In this document: positions 1 through 5,857 of the stretch, piece by piece
Numbering within the stretch: the stretch's first letter is position 1
How the letters are laid out: each line of letters begins with the position of its first letter
Assembly: GCF_035294505.1 (NCBI RefSeq)
Contig: NZ_DATGKU010000069.1
Span: 1 to 9,450, forward strand
Direction of reading: 5' to 3'
Length of the DNA: 9,450 nucleotides
Source: Chthonomonas sp035294505
GTDB lineage: Bacteria; Armatimonadota; Chthonomonadetes; Chthonomonadales; Chthonomonadaceae
Notes under the pieces: generated by a model
What the model was told of the DNA's origin: nothing
The model's database searches: none
What the model saw: only the letters and a program-made list of their open reading frames with translations
Made by a program: the position numbers and the translations under genes

Positions 1-14
1 AGAGACTTGAACGC

Positions 15-20
15 GGGAGG
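15..20 (+). promoter_or_regulatory. Ribosome binding site of the first gene
   Basis: GGGAGG lies 8 nt before the ATG at 29 and fixes that start. Only 28 bases precede the gene, so its promoter, or any earlier gene of the operon, is outside the window. Confidence 0.8.
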
Positions 21-28
21 TTCCCGAC

Positions 29-877
29 ATGCGAACCGAGCTTACAGACGAGCAGATCGCTTTCTATCGGGAGAACGGTTTTCTTGTTATCGAGAATTTT
101 TTGGATGCCGACGAACTTCAACTATGGCGAGAGGTTACGGAAGAGGCTGTAGCTCAGCGCTTGGAGGCGGCAGGCAAGGCCGGTTTCAGCCCCGATAGAC
201 CGGAGACGCTGGCCAACCAGGCCGACCCCGATGCCTACTATGCCCAGGTTTTTGTGCAGTGCGTGCGCCTGGCAGATACCCATGAAGGCATGGCCAAGTT
301 GATGCTGGATGAACGCCTCGGCAGGCTGGCGGGCACGTTGGCCGGAGTGGATGGCATTCGTATTTGGCACGATCAGGCGCTTATTAAACCTCCCTACGGC
401 AATCCCACCGCTTGGCATCTGGACGTTCCCTATTGGTCGTTCTTCTCGCGTGATGCCCTTTCCATATGGGTTGCTTTGGACGACGCCACCCTCGCCAACG
501 GCTGCTTGTGGTACCTCCCCGGCACGCACAAGCTGGCTACCGAGAAGAACGTAGGCATTGGGCATAACATGGGAGACCTATTCAAAATCTACCCGGAATG
601 GAAGCACATCGAGGCCGTGCCGGCAGCCTGTCCTGCCGGCAGCGCCGTGTTCCATAACGGGCTTACAGCCCATGCCGCCGGGCCCAACATGACTCCGCGC
701 CCACGTCGCGCCATGACCTGTGCCTACATGCCGGATGGTTGCCGGTTTAACGGACAGCGCAATGTGCTGCCGCCAGACTACTTCGCCTCGCTTAAGGTGG
801 GCGACCTGTTGAACAACGACCGCCAAAATCCGCTTATTTGGAGTGCGAAGCGGGAGGCAGCGGCCGGCATATCCTAA
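29..877 (+). CDS. Phytanoyl-CoA dioxygenase (PhyH) family Fe(II)/2-oxoglutarate oxygenase
   Basis: This 282-residue protein has no signal peptide and should act in the cytosol as a non-haem Fe(II)/2-oxoglutarate-dependent oxygenase, probably a hydroxylase. The N-terminal pattern DEQIAFYRENGFLVIENFLD (6-25) is the family's opening signature. The iron-binding triad is visible as H130-x-D132 (in AWHLDVPYW) and H215 (in TAHAAGPN). R226, eleven residues after H215, is the expected 2-oxoglutarate carboxylate ligand. CLWYLPGTHK (159-168) is the usual core strand before the distal histidine. All catalytic positions are intact and the length is normal. The substrate cannot be read from sequence: the family includes phytanoyl-CoA, ectoine, mitomycin-type and many unknown small-molecule hydroxylases. 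It opens an operon of exported glycan-active proteins, so a sugar-derived or other small metabolite is plausible but unproven. Confidence 0.9.
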   Translation: MRTELTDEQIAFYRENGFLVIENFLDADELQLWREVTEEAVAQRLEAAGKAGFSPDRPETLANQADPDAYYAQVFVQCVRLADTHEGMAKLMLDERLGRLAGTLAGVDGIRIWHDQALIKPPYGNPTAWHLDVPYWSFFSRDALSIWVALDDATLANGCLWYLPGTHKLATEKNVGIGHNMGDLFKIYPEWKHIEAVPAACPAGSAVFHNGLTAHAAGPNMTPRPRRAMTCAYMPDGCRFNGQRNVLPPDYFASLKVGDLLNNDRQNPLIWSAKREAAAGIS

Positions 878-885
878 AGAACGCG

Positions 886-893
886 GGAGAAGG
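886..893 (+). promoter_or_regulatory. Ribosome binding site that decides a TTG start
   Basis: GGAGAAGG sits just before TTG at 896, with its GGAG core 6 nt away. It supports TTG as the start, since no ATG or GTG is placed better. The spacer between the two genes is only 18 bases. Confidence 0.6.
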
Positions 894-895
894 TT

Positions 896-1306
896 TTGCA
901 ACAGGACATCTATCGTTTTTGGGGAACCATCGGGTTCGTTGTTGGCATGCTGATTGAGTTGGCGGTGGCGCTGTTTTTATCGAGCGGCACGCATCAGGCT
1001 CTGCTCAACCCAACGACCGGGCGCTCGGATGTCTCGGTGGTTCCCTTCTGGCAGCTCTCCCTTCTCCCCCTCTTTTTATCGTTTATAGGAGCCTTTATCA
1101 CCGGCATTGGCGCCGTCACGCTGGTTCGTGCAAAGGGGTTTCCGCCGATTTTAGGTGGGCTGTGTTTTATTCCGCCTACTCTGGGCATCGTGTGCTACTA
1201 TCTTTATCTTACCGGCATCGCAGTGGTCTGCATTTTGCCGCGTCGTAAGGTCATGTGGGGTGAGACCCCCAAAACTCCCTCTGAAACCTCCAAGAAAGAG
1301 CCATGA
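896..1306 (+). CDS. Small integral membrane protein of unknown function
   Basis: I do not recognise a family for this 136-residue protein. It starts at TTG and is mostly hydrophobic. Membrane segments are likely near residues 8-29, 49-77 and 84-115; the last may be one long segment or two short ones broken by the prolines of FIPPT (91-95). R78 and K80 between segments 2 and 3, and RRK (116-118) after segment 3, are positive flanks that suggest those sides face the cytoplasm. The tail 119-136 is hydrophilic and rich in Lys, Thr, Ser and Pro. There is no enzyme motif. Its stop codon overlaps the next gene's start in ATGA (1303-1306), so the two proteins are probably made in step. An accessory role for the exported hydrolase that follows is possible, but rests on position alone. 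Confidence 0.7.
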   Translation: MQQDIYRFWGTIGFVVGMLIELAVALFLSSGTHQALLNPTTGRSDVSVVPFWQLSLLPLFLSFIGAFITGIGAVTLVRAKGFPPILGGLCFIPPTLGIVCYYLYLTGIAVVCILPRRKVMWGETPKTPSETSKKEP

Positions 1307-3111
1307 AGTTCAGCGTAAGAAGTCATTTCGTGCTGCTCGGCGCCCTTTTGCTGTGTGTAGAGGCAGCCTATGCCCAGGAGATACCCGATATCGCACGCCG
1401 AATTGTGGGCGCGATCGGCGCTCAAGAGCGCATATTGTGGGTAGATGGAACGGCCAATATCACACGCACCGTGATGATAAACGGCCATCCGGAGGTCGTG
1501 GACTACTCCACAACGCAGGCGGGTGTGGAGGCTATTGTGGCCCATTGTAAGGCGGCACACATTAACACACTTGTTATAGATGTGAAGCCGTTGGCCGGTC
1601 TTACGCTTTACGATAGCCACGTAGCGCCAAGAATGCAGGTGTGGCAAGGGCACCCGATCCCCAATTTCGATATCCTTGCCGCGTTTGTGCAGGCCGGCCA
1701 CCAAGCAGGGCTACAAGTGGATGCCGATATCAACATCCTCAGCGAGGGACATAAGTACTACCAGGTAGGGCCGGCCTATACGCACCCGGATTGGCAATCG
1801 GTGACCTACACGGTAGATCGTGGCCTCATCGCGCCGGATGGCAGTCGCCTTCCGATCTATGTGGAGGGCGAGCCTTCCGCCTCCAACCGCACCAAGGTGC
1901 TGCCTCAAGATACGACGGTGCTGTCGCAGGAGGCGGAGGCCATGGTAGGATTAGAGACCACCGGCAGCGACCTGAACAGTCCCTCCAATGCGCCCTCGAA
2001 CACAACCGTTGGCCAACAACTTAATCTGGTGATTGATAAAGACGACCGCGTGACCGGTTTTGTGGATAGCGCTCTTTTAGGAGATAACCCGTTGAGTGCG
2101 CCGGATGAGGGCTACCTTATCTCGGCGGCTCGGGCCTCCGATCAACAGTGGATTGGAACCCACCTTACCCCGGGTTCGGTTGTCAGGTTCGACCTCCAGA
2201 CGCCGCTGGTGCCTATTGCCCAGGCGGCCAACGAGAAGGTGGCCTGCTTTGTGAATCCGCTGAACCCGGCCGTTCGTAGCTATGAGCTGGCGATGGTGCG
2301 CGATATCGTGAGCCGTTACGATATAGACGGTTTTGTGCTCGATAGATGCCGCTACGCCGATTTCTACAACGATTTCAGCGATATTACCCGCCGCGCTTTC
2401 GAACAGTACATCGGGCATCCGGTAGCTCATTGGCCGGAGGACATCTATCGGTTCTCTCCGCACCCAGGTGACCCCATCATCCCCGGTCCCCTCTATTCGC
2501 AATGGATTCGGTTTCGTGCGCAGACAATGCGCGATTTCGCGGCCGACGTGGTGCGGACCGTGCACGCGGTCAAACCGGGGCTGCCGGTGGGAACCTATGT
2601 TGGCTCTTGGTACCCGGCCTACTACCCGGTAGGAGTCAACTGGGGTAGCCCGTGGACGCCGTTGCACTACAGCTGGTTTCCCGAGGGTTACCCCGATACG
2701 GGCTATGCAGAGCTGTTTACGTGGGTTTCTACCGGATGTTACTATCCGATTGCTACCGAGGAAGAGGCGATACGTCAAGGGAAGAGCAGAGACCTCACCG
2801 TAGAAGGGGCGGCACGCATCTCTCGCCTGGCTTTGGCGAACGGCACCCTACTCTATCCGGGAATCTACGTTCCCGACTATGAGGGGCATCCCGAAGAGAT
2901 GATCCGCGCTCTTCAAGCGGCTGCGCGCCAAGGCGAGGGATGGATGATCTTCGATCTCTCCTATATTGACCAGTTCAACTGGTGGCCTTATCTCGAAAAG
3001 GCCTATCCTTCCGACGCTCTGCCCCCCGAACGATTGCCCGATATCCTTACAGCCATTCGCAGTGCACGTGGCGCACTGCCACCACCCAACGAAGGAGAGG
3101 TTCGCCAATGA
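1303..3111 (+). CDS. Exported GHL10-like (family 10-type, DUF187-related) putative glycoside hydrolase with an inserted domain
   Basis: This 602-residue protein begins with a signal peptide (positive N-end, hydrophobic core, AYA before QE at 24/25), so it is secreted or periplasmic. It then follows the GHL10/DUF187 TIM-barrel pattern. Early strands are at 75-110 (NTLVIDVKPLAG, with LYDSHVAP after it) and 121-146 (FDILAAFVQAGHQAGLQVDA). NPLNPAVRSYELAMV (318-332) comes next. The active-site-type strand DGFVLDRCRY (342-351) carries D342, D347 and R350, and a further strand lies at 544-553 (GEGWMIFDLS). Residues about 165-313 interrupt the barrel; part of this (239-297) resembles the C-terminal module of NAGPA-like phosphodiester glycosidases. 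The C-terminus is short and proline-rich. GHL10 members are presumed to cleave polysaccharides, but most are uncharacterised, so no substrate is assigned. There is no clear Shine-Dalgarno sequence, and the ATGA overlap suggests reinitiation after the membrane-protein gene. Confidence 0.78.
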   Translation: MKFSVRSHFVLLGALLLCVEAAYAQEIPDIARRIVGAIGAQERILWVDGTANITRTVMINGHPEVVDYSTTQAGVEAIVAHCKAAHINTLVIDVKPLAGLTLYDSHVAPRMQVWQGHPIPNFDILAAFVQAGHQAGLQVDADINILSEGHKYYQVGPAYTHPDWQSVTYTVDRGLIAPDGSRLPIYVEGEPSASNRTKVLPQDTTVLSQEAEAMVGLETTGSDLNSPSNAPSNTTVGQQLNLVIDKDDRVTGFVDSALLGDNPLSAPDEGYLISAARASDQQWIGTHLTPGSVVRFDLQTPLVPIAQAANEKVACFVNPLNPAVRSYELAMVRDIVSRYDIDGFVLDRCRYADFYNDFSDITRRAFEQYIGHPVAHWPEDIYRFSPHPGDPIIPGPLYSQWIRFRAQTMRDFAADVVRTVHAVKPGLPVGTYVGSWYPAYYPVGVNWGSPWTPLHYSWFPEGYPDTGYAELFTWVSTGCYYPIATEEEAIRQGKSRDLTVEGAARISRLALANGTLLYPGIYVPDYEGHPEEMIRALQAAARQGEGWMIFDLSYIDQFNWWPYLEKAYPSDALPPERLPDILTAIRSARGALPPPNEGEVRQ

Positions 3112-3857
3112 AGCGTTTCGTCCTTTTGTTTGTCGCTCTTTTCATGCTGAGCGGCTTGGTACTGAAGGCTCAGGAAACACCTGCCAAGAAGTTCATTCCT
3201 CCGCACGGCCCCACACGCCCTGTGCCGCCGCCACACAACGCCATTGTGTTGTTCGATGGGAAAAACACGGATGCTTGGACTCAACTCGACGGCAGCCCGG
3301 TGAAATGGGATTTAAGCGATGGCATCCTCACCGTGAAGCCTGGAACGGGCAATATCATTACCAAGCAGAAGTTCGGAGACTATCGCCTGCATGTGGAGTT
3401 TCGGATTCCTTATATGCCCGACGCGCATGGCCAGGCCCGGGGCAACAGTGGGGTCTATAACCAAGGCCTGTATGAGGTGCAAATTCTCGATTCGGTGGAC
3501 AACCCAACCTACTTTGCCGGGGGATGCGGCGCCATCTACGGTCAGCGCGACCCCGATGAAAACGCGGCGCTTCCGCCGGGGCAATGGCAGTCGTACGACA
3601 TTATCTTTCGTGCCCCTCGATTCGACGCCAATGGAAACCTCATCGAAAAGCCGCGAATCACCGTAATATGGAATGGGGTCAAGGTGCACGATAATGTGGA
3701 GATACAAGGCCCCACCACAGCAAGCCTGCATGGGCCTATGGTGGCCACCGGGCCTATTATGCTGCAAGACCATGGCTGCCCCGTGAGTTTTCGGGACATA
3801 TGGATCGTGCCGTTAAAAAATGCCCTGCCGAATCCGCCTAAAAAGGCAGAAAAATGA
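3108..3857 (+). CDS. Exported 3-keto-disaccharide/3-keto-glycoside hydrolase (DUF1080 family)
   Basis: This 249-residue protein has a signal peptide (1-21, cleavage probably after LKA, before QE) and a concanavalin-like jelly-roll of the DUF1080 / 3-keto-disaccharide hydrolase family. Family landmarks in order are VLFDGKNTDAW (47-57), W67 with DGILTVKPGTG (71-81), F89-G90 with YRLHVEFRIP (92-101), the core GNSGVYNQGLYEVQILD (112-128), GQWQSYDIIF (158-167), and the closing LQDHGCPVSFRDIWI (219-233). Characterised relatives cleave glycosides whose sugar was first oxidised at C3 by a separate oxidoreductase. No such oxidase is visible here. The ATG at 3108 is chosen over the longer frame from 2982 because GAAGGAGAGG (3091-3100) sits 7 nt before it, the signal peptide starts there, and it overlaps the previous stop as ATGA. 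Confidence 0.87.
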   Translation: MKRFVLLFVALFMLSGLVLKAQETPAKKFIPPHGPTRPVPPPHNAIVLFDGKNTDAWTQLDGSPVKWDLSDGILTVKPGTGNIITKQKFGDYRLHVEFRIPYMPDAHGQARGNSGVYNQGLYEVQILDSVDNPTYFAGGCGAIYGQRDPDENAALPPGQWQSYDIIFRAPRFDANGNLIEKPRITVIWNGVKVHDNVEIQGPTTASLHGPMVATGPIMLQDHGCPVSFRDIWIVPLKNALPNPPKKAEK

Positions 3858-3860
3858 GGT

Positions 3861-3886
3861 GAGCGATGGAATCGCTCAGGAGATAA
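3861..3886 (+). promoter_or_regulatory. Small hairpin and six-codon open frame before the thioredoxin-fold gene
   Basis: A perfect 7-bp inverted repeat (GAGCGAT 3861-3867, loop GGA, ATCGCTC 3871-3877) ends exactly where the Shine-Dalgarno of the next gene starts (AGGAG, 3878-3882). Overlapping it is a short open frame, ATG at 3866 to TAA at 3884-3886 (MESLRR), preceded by AGGTGAG. There is no T-run, so it is not an intrinsic terminator. A role in tuning translation of the next gene is inference. Confidence 0.35.
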
Positions 3887-3890
3887 ACGG

Positions 3891-4754
3891 ATGCTTCGTC
3901 GTGTCTATTTTGGAATCGCGCTTTTGAGTTTGTGTTTCAGCTATCAGGTGGCTCGGGGAGCCGGTATCGCCTGGTCACACTCCCTTAAGAGCGCACTGAT
4001 AAAGGCGCGTAGCGACCACAAGTTGGTGATGTTAGATATCTATACAGATTGGTGCTATTGGTGCAAACGCCTCGATAGCGATGTCTATCCGCAGTCGGTT
4101 GTGGTGAAAGCCGCTCGTCAGGTGATTCCGGTGAAGTTGAACGCCGAGACCACAAAGGAGGGGCGTGCAGCTGCCGCACGTTATGAGGTGACGGGTTACC
4201 CAACGGTGCTTTTTCTAGATGGTCAAGGCCAAGTGGTTGGGCGTATTGGAGGCTATGAGCCGGCTGCGAATTTTGCTGCGGATGTAAACCATATCGTTAT
4301 GGAGTACCGGCAGCTTCCCGGCTTAGAGAGCTACGTGCGCTCCCATCCGAGCGATGGGGCGGCAGCGCTTAGGCTGTTGCATATCTATGTGGAGGCCGGG
4401 CGACTTAGCGCCGTGGAACCGCTTATCACGAGGATTCGGCGTGTAGACCCTAGCGGGTCGAAGAATCTGCTGGCGGAGGCGCTGCTCTTGGGGGGATCGG
4501 CCTACATTCACGCAGGCAACGCAAGCCGTGCCGCCACCTATTTTAAGGAGGCCGCCCAAAAGGCTCATATCCCCGATATAAAAGCCGAAGCGCATATGTA
4601 TCTAGGGATGCTTTATGCGGCCCAAAACCAACTGACTCCTGCGGCCGCTCAGCTTAAGGCGGTCTTGGCCATTCAAGGCTGCTCCGCCGAGATGCACCAA
4701 GCGGCTCAGCAGATGCTAGCCCAGATTCAGGCGGCTCAGTTACAAACGCATTAA
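3891..4754 (+). CDS. Exported thioredoxin-fold protein with C-terminal TPR-like repeats
   Basis: This 287-residue protein starts with a hydrophobic N-terminal segment (5-20) that should export it or anchor it outside the cytoplasm. Residues 25-140 form a thioredoxin-like domain of the DsbD C-terminal / thioredoxin_7 type. It has KLVMLDIYTDW (44-54), the redox motif W54-C55-Y-W-C58-K, LNAETTKEG (83-91), and the cis-proline loop GYPT (102-105, P104) before VLFLDGQGQVVGRIGGY (106-122). Both catalytic cysteines are present, so redox activity is expected; whether it reduces or isomerises disulfides cannot be told. From about 145 to 283 the sequence is Ala/Leu-rich helical repeats (AEALLLGGSAYIHAGNASRA at 195-214 and AEAHMYLGMLYAAQNQLTPA at 232-251 are TPR-like), a likely protein-docking arm. 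AGGAG (3878-3882) lies 8 nt before the ATG. It closes the operon and may keep the exported neighbours correctly folded. Confidence 0.87.
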   Translation: MLRRVYFGIALLSLCFSYQVARGAGIAWSHSLKSALIKARSDHKLVMLDIYTDWCYWCKRLDSDVYPQSVVVKAARQVIPVKLNAETTKEGRAAAARYEVTGYPTVLFLDGQGQVVGRIGGYEPAANFAADVNHIVMEYRQLPGLESYVRSHPSDGAAALRLLHIYVEAGRLSAVEPLITRIRRVDPSGSKNLLAEALLLGGSAYIHAGNASRAATYFKEAAQKAHIPDIKAEAHMYLGMLYAAQNQLTPAAAQLKAVLAIQGCSAEMHQAAQQMLAQIQAAQLQTH

Positions 4755-4911
4755 GAGGTAAAGCACCCGCTACAGAGAACGTCATTGCCGGTCGAAGGGC
4801 ACTAAGAGTAGGCCTATTTGTCTCCTCTCTCCCTGTAGGTGGTGGAGTAGCGCACTGGCGCCCCATGTCACCTCGAAGCAAAGCTGAGAGGTCTTCTCAT
4901 TTCATTCTCAC
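4755..4911 (+). other. Unassigned spacer after the five-gene operon
   Basis: No gene and no convincing intrinsic terminator are visible. The only symmetric element is an 8-bp palindrome, TAGGCCTA (4809-4816). GGCGCC-type symmetry near 4858 has no T-run. The operon may end by another mechanism or read into the repeat region. Confidence 0.4.
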
Positions 4912-4974
4912 TGAGGGGAAGGGCGTCGGCCTTGAGGGGAAGGGCGTCGGCCTTGAGGGGAAGGGCGTCGGTCT
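4912..4974 (+). repeat. Three 21-bp tandem repeats
   Basis: Units start at 4912, 4933 and 4954, each reading TGAGGGGAAGGGCGTCGG followed by three bases. The first two are identical and the third differs by one C-to-T change. The unit length is a multiple of three, so one frame stays open (EGKGVGL repeated), but there is no ribosome binding site or protein-like context. I read this as a non-coding minisatellite. Confidence 0.85.
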
Positions 4975-4989
4975 TAAAGAGCCGATGAC

Positions 4990-5071
4990 ACAACTGTCAT
5001 TTCGAGCCGATACTACAACTGTCATTTCGAGCCGATACTACAACTGTCATTTCGAGCCGAAGGCGAGAAAT
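4990..5071 (+). repeat. 25-bp tandem repeats made of the 5' arm of the interspersed hairpin, ending in the full hairpin
   Basis: Two identical 25-bp units (4990-5014 and 5015-5039), each starting ACAACTGTCATTTCGAGCCG, lead into a third copy of the same start at 5040. Only the third continues into the 3' arm and completes the hairpin at 5049-5071. The same half-unit plus full-unit arrangement recurs at 5731-5787. Confidence 0.85.
5049..5071 (+). repeat. Hairpin unit of the interspersed repeat, copy A
   Basis: The arms are ATTTC (5049-5053) with GAAAT (5067-5071), and GCC (5056-5058) with GGC (5062-5064). Between the stems GA faces GA, a tandem sheared-mismatch arrangement, and the loop is GAA closed by C-G. 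Full copies are also found at 5444-5466 and 5765-5787, with a decayed one at 5412-5434. Confidence 0.8.
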
Positions 5072-5205
5072 CTTGCGTTTCCATCCTACCGGTTCTAAGG
5101 GGGTAAGGAGTGGGGCTGTCACTATCGCGGCTCTAGAGCCAATTCGTGGAGTGAGCCTTTCTTATTCGCCCCCTATCCCATCCTTTCGTCTTGCAGACAG
5201 CAACG

Positions 5206-5251
5206 CAGCGGCCAGCGAGATAGGCGATGAAGGGAGCGATTCAGGCCGCTG
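5206..5251 (+). repeat. 8-bp perfect inverted repeat with a 30-base loop
   Basis: CAGCGGCC (5206-5213) pairs with GGCCGCTG (5244-5251). It sits between repeat copies 1 and 2 and matches neither. No T-run follows, so a terminator is unlikely. Its function is unknown. Confidence 0.45.
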
Positions 5252-5362
5252 AGGTGTCTAGTTTATTTTGAATAGGGAATGGGACGATTGTGTTGAGTTT
5301 CCGAAGGGAAGGTTATCATAGAAAACCGCCAATGAACTTACCGGTCTCCCCTCTCCCAAAGT

Positions 5363-5385
5363 GGGGAGGGGCGGGGGGGTGGGGG
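5363..5385 (+). other. G-quadruplex motif in repeat copy 2
   Basis: Four G-runs of 4, 4, 7 and 5 bases are separated by single bases (A, C, T). This meets the strictest form of the G-quadruplex rule. The + strand is the G-rich strand. Confidence 0.8.
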
Positions 5386-5443
5386 CTTGAAGCGTCGGTG
5401 ATACGACCGTCATTTCGATCCGAAGACGAGATGAACAACTGTC

Positions 5444-5466
5444 ATTTCGAGCCGAAGGCGAGAAAT
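5444..5466 (+). repeat. Hairpin unit of the interspersed repeat, copy B
   Basis: The arms ATTTC/GAAAT and GCC/GGC, the opposed GA/GA mismatches and the GAA loop are all identical to copy A. A diverged copy stands 32 bases upstream (5412-5434), with TCC/GAC in place of GCC/GGC and a broken outer arm. Confidence 0.8.
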
Positions 5467-5695
5467 CTTGCCTTTCCATCCCACCGGTTCTGAGAGATTG
5501 GGTGGTGTTGCAGAGACTGCCAATTTCCCAGCTCTAGAGTCAGTTTGTGAAGTAAGTCGGCTTCGTTCGCCCCCTATCCCATCCTTTCCCCCTATTAGGG
5601 AGAAAGGGGGCGGTTATGATGGGTTTCCGAAGGGAAACTAATCAAAGCAAACCGCTGATAAACTTGTTGGTCTCCCCTCTCCCCAATGGGAGGAA

Positions 5696-5713
5696 GGGTG
5701 GGGTGGGGAGGGG
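5696..5713 (+). other. G-quadruplex motif in repeat copy 3
   Basis: G-runs of 3, 4, 4 and 4 bases are separated by single bases (T, T, A). It has the same place in the repeat as the motif at 5363-5385, although the surrounding bases have drifted. Confidence 0.75.
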
Positions 5714-5764
5714 CTTGCAGAGCCGGCGATACAACTGTCATTTCAAGCCGATACTACAACTGTC

Positions 5765-5787
5765 ATTTCGAGCCGAAGGCGAGAAAT
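5765..5787 (+). repeat. Hairpin unit of the interspersed repeat, copy C
   Basis: The sequence is identical to copies A and B across the whole hairpin. It is preceded by a half unit with one change (TTTCAAGCC) at 5731-5755. Confidence 0.8.
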
Positions 5788-5833
5788 CTTGCGTTTCCAT
5801 CCCTCCGGTTTTGAGGGGGAAGGGCCTCCTGCC

Positions 5834-5857
5834 CCGGAAAATCTTGCGATTTTTTGG
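5834..5857 (+). terminator. Weak terminator-like hairpin inside repeat copy 3
   Basis: CCGGAAAATC (5834-5843) pairs with GATTTTTTGG (5848-5857) over a TTGC loop, with two G-T wobbles. The T-run is inside the stem rather than after it, so termination would be poor. It may simply be a drifted echo of the AAATCTTGCG segment found after each hairpin unit. Confidence 0.25.

Larger units (their letters stand above)
4975..5190 (+). repeat. Composite interspersed repeat, copy 1 (lacks the 5' module)
   Basis: This holds the GAA-triloop hairpin (5049-5071), the following TCTTGCGTTTCCATCC and CCGGTTCT segment (5071-5098), a GTGGGGCTG segment (5111-5119), and the tail from CTCTAGAGCC (5131) through TTCGCCCCCTATCCCATCC (5165-5183). 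The same order is seen in copy 2, and parts of it in copies 3 and 4. The left hairpin module and the G-quadruplex module are missing; the 21-bp tandem array lies in their place. Confidence 0.75.
5297..5602 (+). repeat. Composite interspersed repeat, copy 2 (most complete)
   Basis: The modules in order are GTTTCCGAAGGGAA (5297-5310); a conserved stretch with AAAACCGCC and GAACTT; GGTCTCCCCTCTCCC (5343-5357), which can pair with the following G-runs; a G-quadruplex motif (5363-5385); a decayed hairpin (5412-5434); the full hairpin (5444-5466); TCTTGCCTTTCCATCC with CCGGTTCTGAG; and the tail from CTCTAGAG (5532), which ends in the small inverted repeat CCCTA-T-TAGGG (5590-5600). No protein-like frame spans it. 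Confidence 0.8.

Noticed and set aside
2077..2778. Minus-strand frame of 233 residues
   Set aside because: It is the complement of the GHL10-like gene, which has a signal peptide and clear family motifs. The reverse frame has an Arg/His-rich shadow composition.
2982..3107. Longer start for the DUF1080 gene, adding 42 residues
   Set aside because: The extension is Arg/Ser-rich, lies inside the previous gene in another frame, has no ribosome binding site, and would bury the signal peptide. The ATG at 3108 has GAAGGAGAGG before it.
4801..4870. Intrinsic terminator after the five-gene operon
   Set aside because: TAGGCCTA and GGCGCC are short palindromes with no adequate stem-loop and no following T-run.
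4990..5071. CRISPR array
   Set aside because: The 25-bp units are directly adjacent with no unique spacers, and no cas gene is present.
4865..5098. Open frame of 77 residues across the 21-bp repeats
   Set aside because: It is open only because both tandem arrays keep it so for a while. There is no ribosome binding site, the composition is repetitive, and the same repeats elsewhere fall in other frames.
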